This document shows positions 36,002 to 45,322 of a stretch of DNA of 64,000 nt, piece by piece. The position numbers were made by a program, and so were the translations under genes. Source of the stretch: Epichloe hybrida. Lineage: Eukaryota > Ascomycota > Sordariomycetes > Hypocreales > Clavicipitaceae. Each line of letters opens with the position of its first letter. Within the stretch, counting starts at the first letter, position 1. The notes beneath the pieces are model-generated. The model was not told the origin of the DNA, did not search any database, and saw only the letters and a program-made list of their open reading frames with translations. The stretch is from NCBI GenBank assembly GCA_019022495.1, contig JAFEKR010000022.1, positions 868,001 through 932,000 of the forward strand, given 5' to 3'.

Positions 36002-39000
36002 ATGGCCTCGCTCCCCAGCAAGACGGATTCGGGTCCTCCGCAACCTCGCCAGATTCGTTTCGTGAACAACCAGGGCCAGCCTCCGTCCAAACGACGGAGA
36101 ATCAACGCTGCGTACGTCTTTCACATATCCGTCGCCGCCATGTCCAGATCGTTACCCTCGCAGGCCTGTGACAAGACATTTGCGCTCGGTTTCCGCCATG
36201 CTGCCATGATGATCCATCTAACGTTGCAATATAGTTGCTTGACTTGCCGGCGACGAAAAACCCGATGTGCCGGCGAACGACCGGTTTGTTCTACCTGCAC
36301 CAAGAACGGACACCAATGCCAAGGATTTCCCGAAGACTCCCGCAAAGATGCCGCGGGGGAATCGTTCGACTCCAAGGTCGCTGTCGAAGATGAGGACACT
36401 CCACCAGACGATGCTCGACCTGACGAGCATGATCAGAAACCCAACCCCAAAAAACTAGACCTCCTGCCCGCATCGACTGCCCCCAGTAGCAGAAGCAGCA
36501 GCAATGGCGTCAAGATACAACACGAGCTGACTTCGCCATTCACCAAGCCTGCTTCCGCCCGTAAACATGCGCCCGGTTCTGAGCAAAGTCGGCCAGCAGA
36601 CCCAGAAGCCGCCCGTCTTACACCTTCACCAGTGCAACATGCGCCACATCCCTCCGCTGGCACTGATGACATCCCGAGCTCACCGACGTTGCGACGCAAC
36701 TATTCTCACCGGGTCCCTTACTTTCGATACTTCGGAGCAACCGCCATCGTGCCAGGCTTCAAGCAGATGGTCGTATCAGTTCGTGATCGGCGCCGGTCTA
36801 CTGGAGGGTCGCAATCGGCGGCATCACCACTGTCAAACCAGAGCGGTGGCCTGCGAGGAAGCAGTATTGCTGCCGGCAGCGATGTCGCCGTAGAAGACAT
36901 GCCGGTGTACGACCCCACGAGCACTGTACCTGTCCATCCCTTGATTTTGAACCTCGTCAAGACATTCTTCGTCCACTTGGGTTGCAACTACCCTTTCTTG
37001 AACCGGTCGAAATTCCTCCGAATGGTCGTGGAAAAGAGAGTCGAACCTATCCTCGTTGATGCCATTTGCGCCATCGGTGCTCGATTTTCCGACGCGCAAC
37101 AACTGACTGGAGGCAACGACAAGCTGCCCAGGACCGAGAGGGGCCAATCGTTTGCCCAACGCGCCAAGCACGCAACAGTTGAGACTTTCCCGTGTCCTTC
37201 TGTTGGAGCGGTCCAAGCACTGCTTTTGATGGCATACGAAGGATTTGGAGCCAATCAAGATAGCGCCCTGTGGATGTATCTCGGCCTTGCCATCCGCATG
37301 GCCGTTGACTTGGGTTTGCAGAAAAGAGTCGGTATCCAGTATCAAGGTGAAAAAGATCCGTGGTACACAAGACATGGGAACCGAGGCGCCGGTGACTCGG
37401 AAAGCCCCGAAGATAAAAAGATGGTCGACTCGGATGCATTAAGCCTCGAGGAGCAGAGGGAAGTGGAACAGGAGCGCATTGATACCTTTTGGGCAGTGTT
37501 CTTTCTTGACCGCGTCATCTCCTCGGGCACGGGTCGGCCAGTGACGTTCCGCGATGACGATTTTGAGTTGCCTTTCCCAGTGGCAAGATTCGATGCCACT
37601 ACTGGATGGCCTGTACTCTTTCCAGTGCTCTTGGAGATTATCCATCTCTATGGCCGTGTGTCTGATCTCTTGAACAACGTCCACGATGCGCGAGACCTTA
37701 CCGAAGACAGGTGGAGCAAACTTGCCAAAATGGAGCATCAATTGACCAAAATGTACAAGAGCTGGGATAGCCGACTTCAGTTCAACGTGAGCAACTTCAA
37801 GGCCTACCTGAGCCTTGGGCATGGAACAACATTCATTTTACTTCATTTTTGGTTCCATGCCCTGTTCATTGTCCTCCATCAACCGACCTTGTTAACGCCC
37901 TTTGGCGAATTGAAAACCGAGCACCAACTTCTCCCTGACAGCCGGGAGCTGAGCATGAGCAGCGCTAAAACAATCTGCGACATCTTGTCATTTGCGGATC
38001 TTATTGATCCCATCAGTTTCATCGGCAACCCGTTCACCAGCCAGCCCATCTATATTGCTGCGTGCGCTTTCTTGATGGAATCGAGTGCCAATGCCTCTGA
38101 AGGCCCGTCGAGAGAAGGCTCACCTCCGATTGCTCCCAGCGTCAGACGGCCCCCCATGGAGAGAAAGGTGTCCAACTCCAAGCCCTCCCGACACTCGATC
38201 CTCGCCTCTGCAGCTAATCAGAACTATCAACGGTGCTACAATTCGTTGCAGCAGATGCACGCGTATTGGGGGGGTGTCAAGTACATACTTACTGCCTTGG
38301 ATCAGAAAGCCAAGGGCATCTGGGATTGCGAGACATACACGTCGGAAGAATACGAAAGCACCAAAATGCCACCCATTCAACCGGGCATTGCGGGAGATTT
38401 CGGACACCTCGGTCACAATTCACCAAAGGCGGGGGCACCCCCCATTGCGTGGAGTCTTGCCGGCACAGCCAACTCTCCAAGTTCGAACTTGACGCTCATG
38501 TATCAGAACTCGAATGGTCAAAATGGCCATGCTGTGAATCAAGCCGTACATCAACAGCACCTGCAGACCAATCAACGACGACACGCCAGCACACCACCAG
38601 GCAACATGCTCTACGACCCAATCAGGCAAAGCATGCCTTCCGAGTCTGGAAGTATGTATCCTCCTGCCGCTCCACCCTCCTCCAACATGGCGGGTGCTGC
38701 GACGTCGCCACTCTGGGTGCGTGCCAGGCGACCGTCAAACTTGTCATATGCAGCCGCTGTCAATGAAGGATACTCGGATCATGGAGGGGAAGCATCAAAG
38801 GCGTACATTGCTCCTGGGTTCACCCCCACAAGCCAAAACTCGGGCGGCTATGAAGGCTACAATGCCTGCCCAGCGAGCAATGTGGCAGACGGCAACACCA
38901 CCCACGGCCGTGGTTCTGGCACACCTAGTCATAGTGTTTACTATCCACCAGGAATGCCGTATCAATCTTCTTGGGCATTTGGAAATGGAAGCATGGATGC

Positions 39001-39142
39001 CATTACATTTGACAGCCAAGACATCGACATTGGCGCACTCGGCCTGCAGCAACCGGATCTTATGACTGGATGGCTGGAGTACATTCCTACTGATGTGCTC
39101 GGCCTGTATGAAAACCACGACATGAATCATGGAAAACCATGA
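36002..39142 (+). CDS. Zn2Cys6 transcription factor, Fungal_trans type
   Basis: Large predicted nuclear regulator, 1005 residues in two exons (36002-36111 and 36235-39142). The cluster is C38-x2-C41-x6-C48-x5-C54-x2-C57-x6-C64 (CLTCRRRKTRCAGERPVC, then STC), directly preceded by KRRRINAA. The middle has the fungal_trans homology region: VHPLILNLVKTFFVHLGCNY, FLNRSKFLRMVV, AICAIGARFSD, WMYLGLAIRMAVDLGLQ and FWAVFFLDRVISSGTGRP. The long Ser/Pro/Asn-rich C-terminus ends with an acidic segment (DSQDIDIGALGL) that could activate transcription. The 123-bp intron is a multiple of three and has no stop; its removal puts the cluster next to the basic segment. A CTAAC branch site and ATAG acceptor support it. 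The upstream 650 bp is a GC- and pyrimidine-rich leader. Regulated pathway unknown. Confidence 0.9.
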   Translation: MASLPSKTDSGPPQPRQIRFVNNQGQPPSKRRRINAAYVFHISVAAMSRSLPSQACDKTFALGFRHAAMMIHLTLQYSCLTCRRRKTRCAGERPVCSTCTKNGHQCQGFPEDSRKDAAGESFDSKVAVEDEDTPPDDARPDEHDQKPNPKKLDLLPASTAPSSRSSSNGVKIQHELTSPFTKPASARKHAPGSEQSRPADPEAARLTPSPVQHAPHPSAGTDDIPSSPTLRRNYSHRVPYFRYFGATAIVPGFKQMVVSVRDRRRSTGGSQSAASPLSNQSGGLRGSSIAAGSDVAVEDMPVYDPTSTVPVHPLILNLVKTFFVHLGCNYPFLNRSKFLRMVVEKRVEPILVDAICAIGARFSDAQQLTGGNDKLPRTERGQSFAQRAKHATVETFPCPSVGAVQALLLMAYEGFGANQDSALWMYLGLAIRMAVDLGLQKRVGIQYQGEKDPWYTRHGNRGAGDSESPEDKKMVDSDALSLEEQREVEQERIDTFWAVFFLDRVISSGTGRPVTFRDDDFELPFPVARFDATTGWPVLFPVLLEIIHLYGRVSDLLNNVHDARDLTEDRWSKLAKMEHQLTKMYKSWDSRLQFNVSNFKAYLSLGHGTTFILLHFWFHALFIVLHQPTLLTPFGELKTEHQLLPDSRELSMSSAKTICDILSFADLIDPISFIGNPFTSQPIYIAACAFLMESSANASEGPSREGSPPIAPSVRRPPMERKVSNSKPSRHSILASAANQNYQRCYNSLQQMHAYWGGVKYILTALDQKAKGIWDCETYTSEEYESTKMPPIQPGIAGDFGHLGHNSPKAGAPPIAWSLAGTANSPSSNLTLMYQNSNGQNGHAVNQAVHQQHLQTNQRRHASTPPGNMLYDPIRQSMPSESGSMYPPAAPPSSNMAGAATSPLWVRARRPSNLSYAAAVNEGYSDHGGEASKAYIAPGFTPTSQNSGGYEGYNACPASNVADGNTTHGRGSGTPSHSVYYPPGMPYQSSWAFGNGSMDAITFDSQDIDIGALGLQQPDLMTGWLEYIPTDVLGLYENHDMNHGKP

Positions 39143-40069
39143 TCGAAGTGGTCGGCACCCTTGAGCAACGGGAGCCAAACGATGCACTCTCCTCCGTTTC
39201 TTTGATGAAAACTACATGACGAATACTCGATGGCCATGTTGCGTCATTTCATCATGAATATGCTTCGCACAGCGTTTCCATTCCCACCTCTTCCCGGAAT
39301 CGAGGGTTTTTGTTTCATCATCATTTGTAGTAACCTTGGGGATCTTTTTTTTTTTTTTTTTTGACCACAAATACTGGCATGATGGGAGCACGAAACATGG
39401 GTTGACTGGCGATGAGGGGGGACATTTTACATTGAGGACCTGTTTTATCACTTCTCCCCTTCCCCGCTTCTGTGAGACGAGAAATTTCCCCCTCTTAATA
39501 ACAGGCGATGTTTCATTTCGCAACAAACCAAGGAGATCTATGGGCAATAAATATTGTATACTGGGTAGATGTGAGCTTTCTTTGCATGATGGCTGAGCCG
39601 TTATGGGGATACTAGTGGATAGCGTTTGGATTTCCTCGCAGCTGTCCTCTTTCATGGGAATTTTGGCGCGGCGTCTACTTGAGACCGCAATACATGACGT
39701 TTTTCTCCTTGTTGGTAACAATTGGGAGTCGGGCTTTTTTACTTTTTTCGTTGATTTGATAACGATGGCGCGATGCGTGCTGGGTTCTTGGCCCGTCGCA
39801 GGGTTTCTCATTCGGACATGCTGTCAGGATTAAATGGAAATTGACATGTTCAAGATGATTTCTCATCTTTTGGCTGCTGGCAAATGTAATGGTATATAAA
39901 ACGGAGACAACTGTCCATGTAGATTATATTTCTGTGTGGCCCAGAACCTCGCAGAGTGCTTACGGAATTGCAATTGTTCGTACTCGCCACGTGCTTTGAC
40001 GGTGAATGAAAACCATGCGTCTTTTTTTTTTTTTCCAAGTCAACAGTCGTTTTTTCTCGCATCATCCGT
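39143..40069. other. Convergent 3' flanks, nothing recognised
   Basis: T-runs at about 39344-39361 and 40021-40034 probably mark 3' flanks of the two convergent genes. A 199-codon minus-strand open frame here looks spurious. Confidence 0.5.
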
Positions 40070-41358
40070 CTACTTTGCTTTTGCGATCTGAATACCCATT
40101 CGTCTCGCGTGCTGGGCCATGACGGCGTCGGCGATAGCTAGAGCAGCCATGGCCTCGACGATTGGCACCGCGCGCGGCACGACGCAGGGATCGTGGCGAC
40201 CCTTTGCCGACAGGACGCCCTCGCCACTTGCATCGTACGTGGCGGTGGTCTGGTCCTGGCTGATGGTGGCGGCGGGTTTGAAGGCGACTCGGAAGAAGAT
40301 GGGCATGCCGTTGGAGATGCCGCCTTGAATACCACCCGAGTTGTTGGTCTTGGTGTGGAGACGAGATCGGGGAATCCCGTGCTTGGCAGCCGCGGCATCC
40401 AATTCCGGGGCGGGAATGAAGGGGTCGTTGTGCTTGCTGCCGTTCATTTCGGCACCGAGGAAACCCGAGCCGATTTCGAAGCCCTTGACGGCGGGGATGG
40501 AGAGCATGGCGTGCCCGATGAGGGCCTCGAGCTTATCGAACGCAGGCTCGCCGAGACCAGAGGGGGCGTTGCGGATGACGCAGGTCACGGTGCCGCCGGT
40601 GCTGTCGTGTCGGTCGCGCAGTTCTGCAATGCGTTCTTCCATGCGCTTGTTGCCCGTGGCGTCGGGGCAGCGGACGGGGAGAAACTGGTCGACTTGCTCG
40701 CGGGTCACGGTATCGGCTAGGCTGAGGAACGCGGGGTCTGCGCTCATGGCCTCAGCGTCGCCGAAGAGTTTGATGTTGCCGACCGAGGTCACGAAGGCGA
40801 CGATTTCGACGCCGTACATCTCCCTGAGCCACTTGTCGGCGACGGCGCCGGCGGCCACGCGGGCGATTGTCTCGCGGGCGCTGCTCCTGCCGCCGCCGGA
40901 GCTGGCCTTTGTGCCGTACTTTTCGAGATATGTCCAGTCGGCGTGGCTGGGGCGGGGGTAGAGATCGATCGTCTTGTCGCCGTAGTCCTTGGGCCGTTGG
41001 TCTTCGTTGGGGACCGTGAGCAAAATGGGCGTGCCTAGAGTCTTGCCGAACTCGGTGCCAGAGTGGATGGTGACCTTGTCTTTTTCGTTGCGGGGTGTCG
41101 TTATGGCCGACTGGCCCGGCCGGCGGCGGTTGAGTTGCGGCTGGATGTCATCTTCGACGAGGGCAAGACCTGGAGGGCAGTTGTCGATGATGCAGGAGAC
41201 GGATTTGCCGTGGGATTCTCCTGCGCTGGGGGGTGCGGAGGCGGGTTGTTGTCAGTATGAAAATGAGGGCTTGGGCTATGGAGAGGAGAAGGAAGAGAAG
41301 AGGGGGAGGGGGAGGTTTCTCACGTGGTGACGCGGAAGTAGTGCCCAAAGGTGGACAT
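40070..41358 (-). CDS. ARO2: Chorismate synthase
   Basis: Catalyses the last step of the shikimate pathway, 5-enolpyruvylshikimate-3-phosphate to chorismate, using reduced FMN; fungal enzymes are bifunctional and also reduce the flavin. Exons 41324-41358 and 40070-41225 on the minus strand give 396 residues, normal for the family. The start [11 protein letters not shown] joins over a 98-bp intron to [20 protein letters not shown]. All three family signatures are present: GESHGKSVS, the [19 protein letters not shown] segment and [38 protein letters not shown] is also conserved. It is divergent from the lipoate ligase gene, with 577 bp between starts. Cytosolic; no targeting signal is seen. Confidence 0.97.
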
Positions 41359-41935
41359 GATGGGCGATTGTCTGGTCTCGAGGAAGTAATAGGGTGTGAT
41401 TGGATGGACGGGGAGATGTTCAACGGTGGGAGTTTTTTTTAGTTTTTTTTTATAATCTGAAATTTGGAGAGGACGAGTCAAGTCCCAATCCGATTTCGGT
41501 CAGTCGAGATGGGGTGGAGTGGATTTTTTTTGGGACGGTGGGGGAGGGGCACGTCCCGTGGTGCGTGGTGCGTGGTGCGTGGTGCGTGGTGCGTGGTGCG
41601 TGGTGCGTGGTGCGTGGTGCGTGGTGCGTGGTGCGTGGGTGAATTGTTTATCCTGGCCCGGCGGGTGGGACCTGCTTCATTGTCCGCGATAGCCTCAGGC
41701 GGAGCTTCAGTTTTTGTTCACGCGCTCGATGAAAGACCATTGACCTGATCCCATTCAAACACCTCGTATAAGCCGGACTTCGCACCACTCACCAGCCACA
41801 ATTGGTCCGCAATTGGTCAGATAGTAAAAGGATCCCAATATGTCTGTCTGACAGAGGCTGTCCGCTCACCCCTTTGCGCCGTTTGCACCTGACACATCCT
41901 CTTGTCTGTCTCTCTCAGTTGCTCGTTTCTGCGTC
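41359..41935. promoter_or_regulatory. Divergent promoter of chorismate synthase and lipoate ligase
   Basis: The 577 bp between two opposed start codons must hold both promoters. Visible features are T-runs near 41436-41450, a heptanucleotide repeat at 41561-41638 and a pyrimidine-rich stretch near 41880-41925 just before the lipoate ligase start. No defined operator was recognised. Confidence 0.55.
41561..41638. repeat. Heptanucleotide tandem repeat, GTGCGTG x 11
   Basis: Eleven perfect 7-bp units lie in the shared promoter, about 200 bp from the chorismate synthase start. Such a tract is prone to copy-number change. Confidence 0.95.
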
Positions 41936-43183
41936 ATGGCTAGCTGCCGGGCAGCTCCTTCGAGATGCATGAGCCGTGCTTTTGCATTGCCTCGTGGCCG
42001 GGCTCGATGCTTCTCCGTCGACGCCGCAGCTCACCCTTCCAACAAGACTCAAGTCTACATATCCAAATCCAACAACCCGCTGGTGAATCTCTCTGTTGAG
42101 CATCGCCTGTTGCAGATCACGCCGCCCGAATCCACCGTACTAATTCTCTACGTCAACTCACCGTGTGTCGTGTTCGGGAGGAATCAGAACCCCTGGTTAG
42201 AGCTCAACCTTCCGGTACTCGCACAGATCGCCAACCGGCCTGGCGAGATTGGATGGAAGGATTCTGCTGTCAAACTCGTTCGACGACGCTCAGGAGGCGG
42301 CACTGTCTTTCACGATCTGGGCAATGTCAATTTCAGTGTCATTTGCCCTCCACGGGCGTTTGATAGAGACAAGCATGCGGAAATGGTGGTTCGAGCTCTG
42401 ACATCGCTCGGGCGGCCACGTACCAGCGTAAATAAGCGACACGATATTGTCCTTGATGTCGACACAGTCGGCAAGCATGAAACAGGCACTTTCAAGATAT
42501 CTGGGTCTGCCTACAAACTGACTCGTTTGCGGTCTCTGCACCACGGAACATGCCTTCTTCGGAGCCCCAATCTGTCGAACCTCTCAGGACTGCTGAGGTC
42601 GCCTGCTGAGCCTTTTGTCAAAGCTCGCGGTGTCGATAGTGTCAGAAGTCCGGTGAGAAATGTTGAACTTGACAACGACACGTTCAAGGACGCTGTGGTG
42701 CGGGAGTTTGATCGCATGTACGGGCCATTCGACATGCAAGCAGAAATCAACGACGACGCACTTGATGATCCAGAAATCATGGCTGGTCATGATGAGTTGA
42801 AGTCAAGGGAATGGATTTATGGCCAAACCCCGCGATTCTCGTTCTGTACTTGTCCATTCGAGGAAGACCCCCGACCAAGACCACAGTTACCTTTCAACGT
42901 AAGTTGACGGTCCTATATCCTTGCCTTCTTGGCTGATGGCGAGTAGCGCAAATTGCACTTTGAGGCAAGACATGGGGCGATTGAGAAATTTCAAATCGAT
43001 GGGCCGCGAAATATCAGCGGGAACCCATTGACTCAAACCTCTTTACAAGATGTTCAAGACTGGACTTTGCATCTGGGTCAGGCTGGCTTGGGAAGTACCG
43101 ATGCTCAGCAGCTCGGAACGTGGATGAACCAGGTTCTCGGAACAGAATTCACTCGCATCTCATCGCCTGCCACATTGCAATAA
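41936..43183 (+). CDS. AIM22: Mitochondrial lipoate-protein ligase / lipoyltransferase
   Basis: Member of the lipoate-protein ligase A (BPL/LplA) family that attaches lipoate to subunits of mitochondrial 2-oxoacid dehydrogenases and the glycine cleavage system. Exons 41936-42898 and 42947-43183 give 399 residues; the 48-bp intron is short but has a CTGAT branch and TAG end, and joins PFN to RKLHFEARHG. The first ~27 residues (MASCRAAPSRCMSRAFALPR) are Arg/Ser/Ala-rich without acids, a typical mitochondrial presequence. Core motifs: VFGRNQNPWLE, VRRRSGGGTVFHDLGNVNFS, and KISGSAYKLTRLRSLHHGTC with the lysine expected to bind lipoyl-adenylate. Whether it activates free lipoate or transfers it cannot be decided by eye. 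Confidence 0.93.
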
Positions 43184-43704
43184 AACGACAGCCCCAGATT
43201 GGAAAGAAGGAAGGAAGGGAGTTATCTTCTTAATATGGAAAGGTCATTGTTGCACGAAAAAAGAGAAAAAGAGGCGCAGCCGACTGGCCACTGATTTGTG
43301 CCCGAATTATCCCCTATGCCTTGCGACGGTCATGAGCCTTGTGGGTCTGCGGGGCCTTATATCCGTACACTGCCTTACATAATACGTGTACGTGCACGTG
43401 GCTGTCTAGCAGCTAGGCGACAGCTCATAGTCATCCGAGGGATCTGAGGTTCTACCCCTAGATAATTTTACAAAAACTACAAGCCACACGTGTGACGTAC
43501 ATAGGGCAGCTACTAGCTCTAAGTGGCTATAGTAAGTAAAACTATGAGGGATACTATAGGGGTATTTACGCTAGCAAGAGGTCCTTAGTGGTCCTAGTAA
43601 AATACATGTAATGTAAAGGGTCATTTACTCCACTGACTGTAAAAAAAAACTGTGATTGGCTTGCTGTATAATATAACTCATGTAAAATCAAATAGGGATA
43701 AGAC

Positions 43705-43857
43705 TATCTCCTTATGTAAGCGTGTTCCACCTTGTGGAGTCGCGTTGAATGGGGTCTGTAAGTATCCAATCAGATAAAAGTACGGATCCGTAAACTAGAA
43801 ATACATACAGTTTGCGGGGCCCCATGACCCCCAAGGTGGAACACGCTTAAGGAGATA
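43705..43857. mobile_element. Inverted-repeat element, copy B (~153 bp)
   Basis: The ends TATCTCCTTA...GTGTTCCACCTTG and its reverse complement (right end at about 43831-43857) are imperfect, with a 3-nt difference. The left inner part (CTTGTGGAGTC ... TATCCAATCAGATAAAAG) is the reverse complement of the shared segment in copies A, C and D. Confidence 0.7.
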
Positions 43858-43859
43858 CG

Positions 43860-43946
43860 CAAATGTGCCACTAGCTCACTTTTATCTTATTGGACACAGA
43901 ACGTGGTTAACGTGACTCCACAAGGCTTATAACCTCTAAGGAGATA
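43860..43946. mobile_element. Half element of the same family, copy C
   Basis: It shares CAAATGTGCC...ACTTTTATCTTATTGGA, then CGTGACTCCACAAGGC and CTAAGGAGATA with the others. Only one end is present. It directly abuts copy B. Confidence 0.65.
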
Positions 43947-44503
43947 ATATCTAACCTAACACCTCTACGGATTGACCACGGAGCAAAAACCAAAAGAAGT
44001 GGAGATTGTCACGATTACCTATGTACAATTCGAATGAAAAAAAGAGGGAGCCACGTGGTCAAGTGTGTGAGGCGCTGCGAGGCGCTGTATGCGGGGACCA
44101 AAGACCTCATAGTGTACATGTAAGAACCCAGGAGGTGTGCTACATGTAGAATTGCCCAATAGACCAAAAGATCCGTCCATTGCACCTTACAATTGGTTAT
44201 GAGGCCCGTCTCCTGGGGCTCACCTCGTCAGCCCCGTCCACAGCGCCTCACAAGCAGCGGCTAGCATTGGCGGATATTTTGGTCCATGTATGCAATATTG
44301 GGGATTCTAGCACACCTCTGGGGTTTTTACAAAGTAGTCCTGGCCGCCGTCAGGCTTTTAGAAGGTTCCTCCTGTAATTTACCTGGTGGGCAGATGCTCT
44401 GTGTATGATTTTTGACAGGGGGCACGTGAACCCCTGTCCATCAATAGCTTTGGCATCTACCGAGTATTATTACGGAGTGGTTGGCTAGAATTAACAACCA
44501 TCT

Positions 44504-44586
44504 CAAATGCGCCGCTAGTCCACTTTGATCTAATTGGATACCGACCCTGGTGGACGTGACTCCACAAGGCTAATGACCTCTGAGGA
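44504..44586. mobile_element. Half element of the same family, copy D
   Basis: It shares CAAATGCGCC, TCTAATTGGATACCGACCC and GACGTGACTCCACAAGGC with copy C and ends in GAGGAG. No partner end is visible. Confidence 0.65.
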
Positions 44587-45322
44587 GTTTACGTCTGTAC
44601 GGATTACTTCGTATAGAAACTTATCATCTTGTAATACGGAGTATTGGTACTATTTTAAACTCTCGCAGTCGTGATAGCATGATGTGTTCCTGGCAGATTG
44701 CGGATCAGGATCCACAGCCACTCTGATTGGCTCGCTTCCCCTCGCCCACTCCACTGTACATACATACATACGGATTACATGCAATGGAGATGGTACGGGC
44801 CGGGACAGATCAGGCCAGGCAGGCAGGTAAGAATAATGAGAATCCGTCTGGATTTCGCGCGTAGCCAGCCAGCCAGCCAGCCAGCTGATCTAGCTGCTAG
44901 TACTCCGTACGGAGCAATGTGTAGGCGTTCCAGACTGTGCTGGGCCACAATGATACCCGGCGGTCATGCGATGTCCAGCAAGGATGGATGGGCCGCGGGA
45001 TCCGGTAGGCATGCGTTTACCCAAGATTAGGACACGACTAATTTGGAGTCAAGCGGGCCTAGAATGAAGATGTCGTATTTGCGTCAGAAATACCAAGTAG
45101 GCATATGTAACGTGCCTGGAGGAGGAGGAGGAGGTGGTGGTGATATATAATATATTGGGTTCCCATATCTAATCCGAGCAAGCCTCTTGGTGCTACCATA
45201 TCCTCTCCTGCTCGTCTTTGTCTACTCTGACGCTCGTTTTGGTCTACTGACACTCGTTTTGGTCTGTTCTCACGCTCGTGGCCCACGTTTCCTATCGGCG
45301 TTGTAAGAAACTTTCTGAAGCC

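Larger units (their letters stand above)
43184..45322. other. Gene-free 2.1 kb with inverted-repeat element copies
   Basis: Besides the element copies listed separately, this region has short palindromic GTACGTGCAC runs near 43390 and a CCAG repeat at about 44869-44884. No gene is supported. TACGGAGTA-like motifs recur around 44470-44910. Confidence 0.6.

Noticed and set aside
35362..36171. 269-codon plus-strand open frame before the Zn2Cys6 gene
   Set aside because: Pro/Ser/His-rich, in a pyrimidine-rich leader, and it overlaps the regulator's first exon in another frame.
39212..39811. 199-codon minus-strand open frame in the 3' flank between two convergent genes
   Set aside because: Composition is that of non-coding DNA (poly-Lys from a T-run) and no domain is seen.
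43184..45322. tRNA or rRNA genes in the gene-free stretch
   Set aside because: No A-box/B-box pair with a foldable cloverleaf and no rRNA segment was found by eye; a tRNA scan would be decisive.
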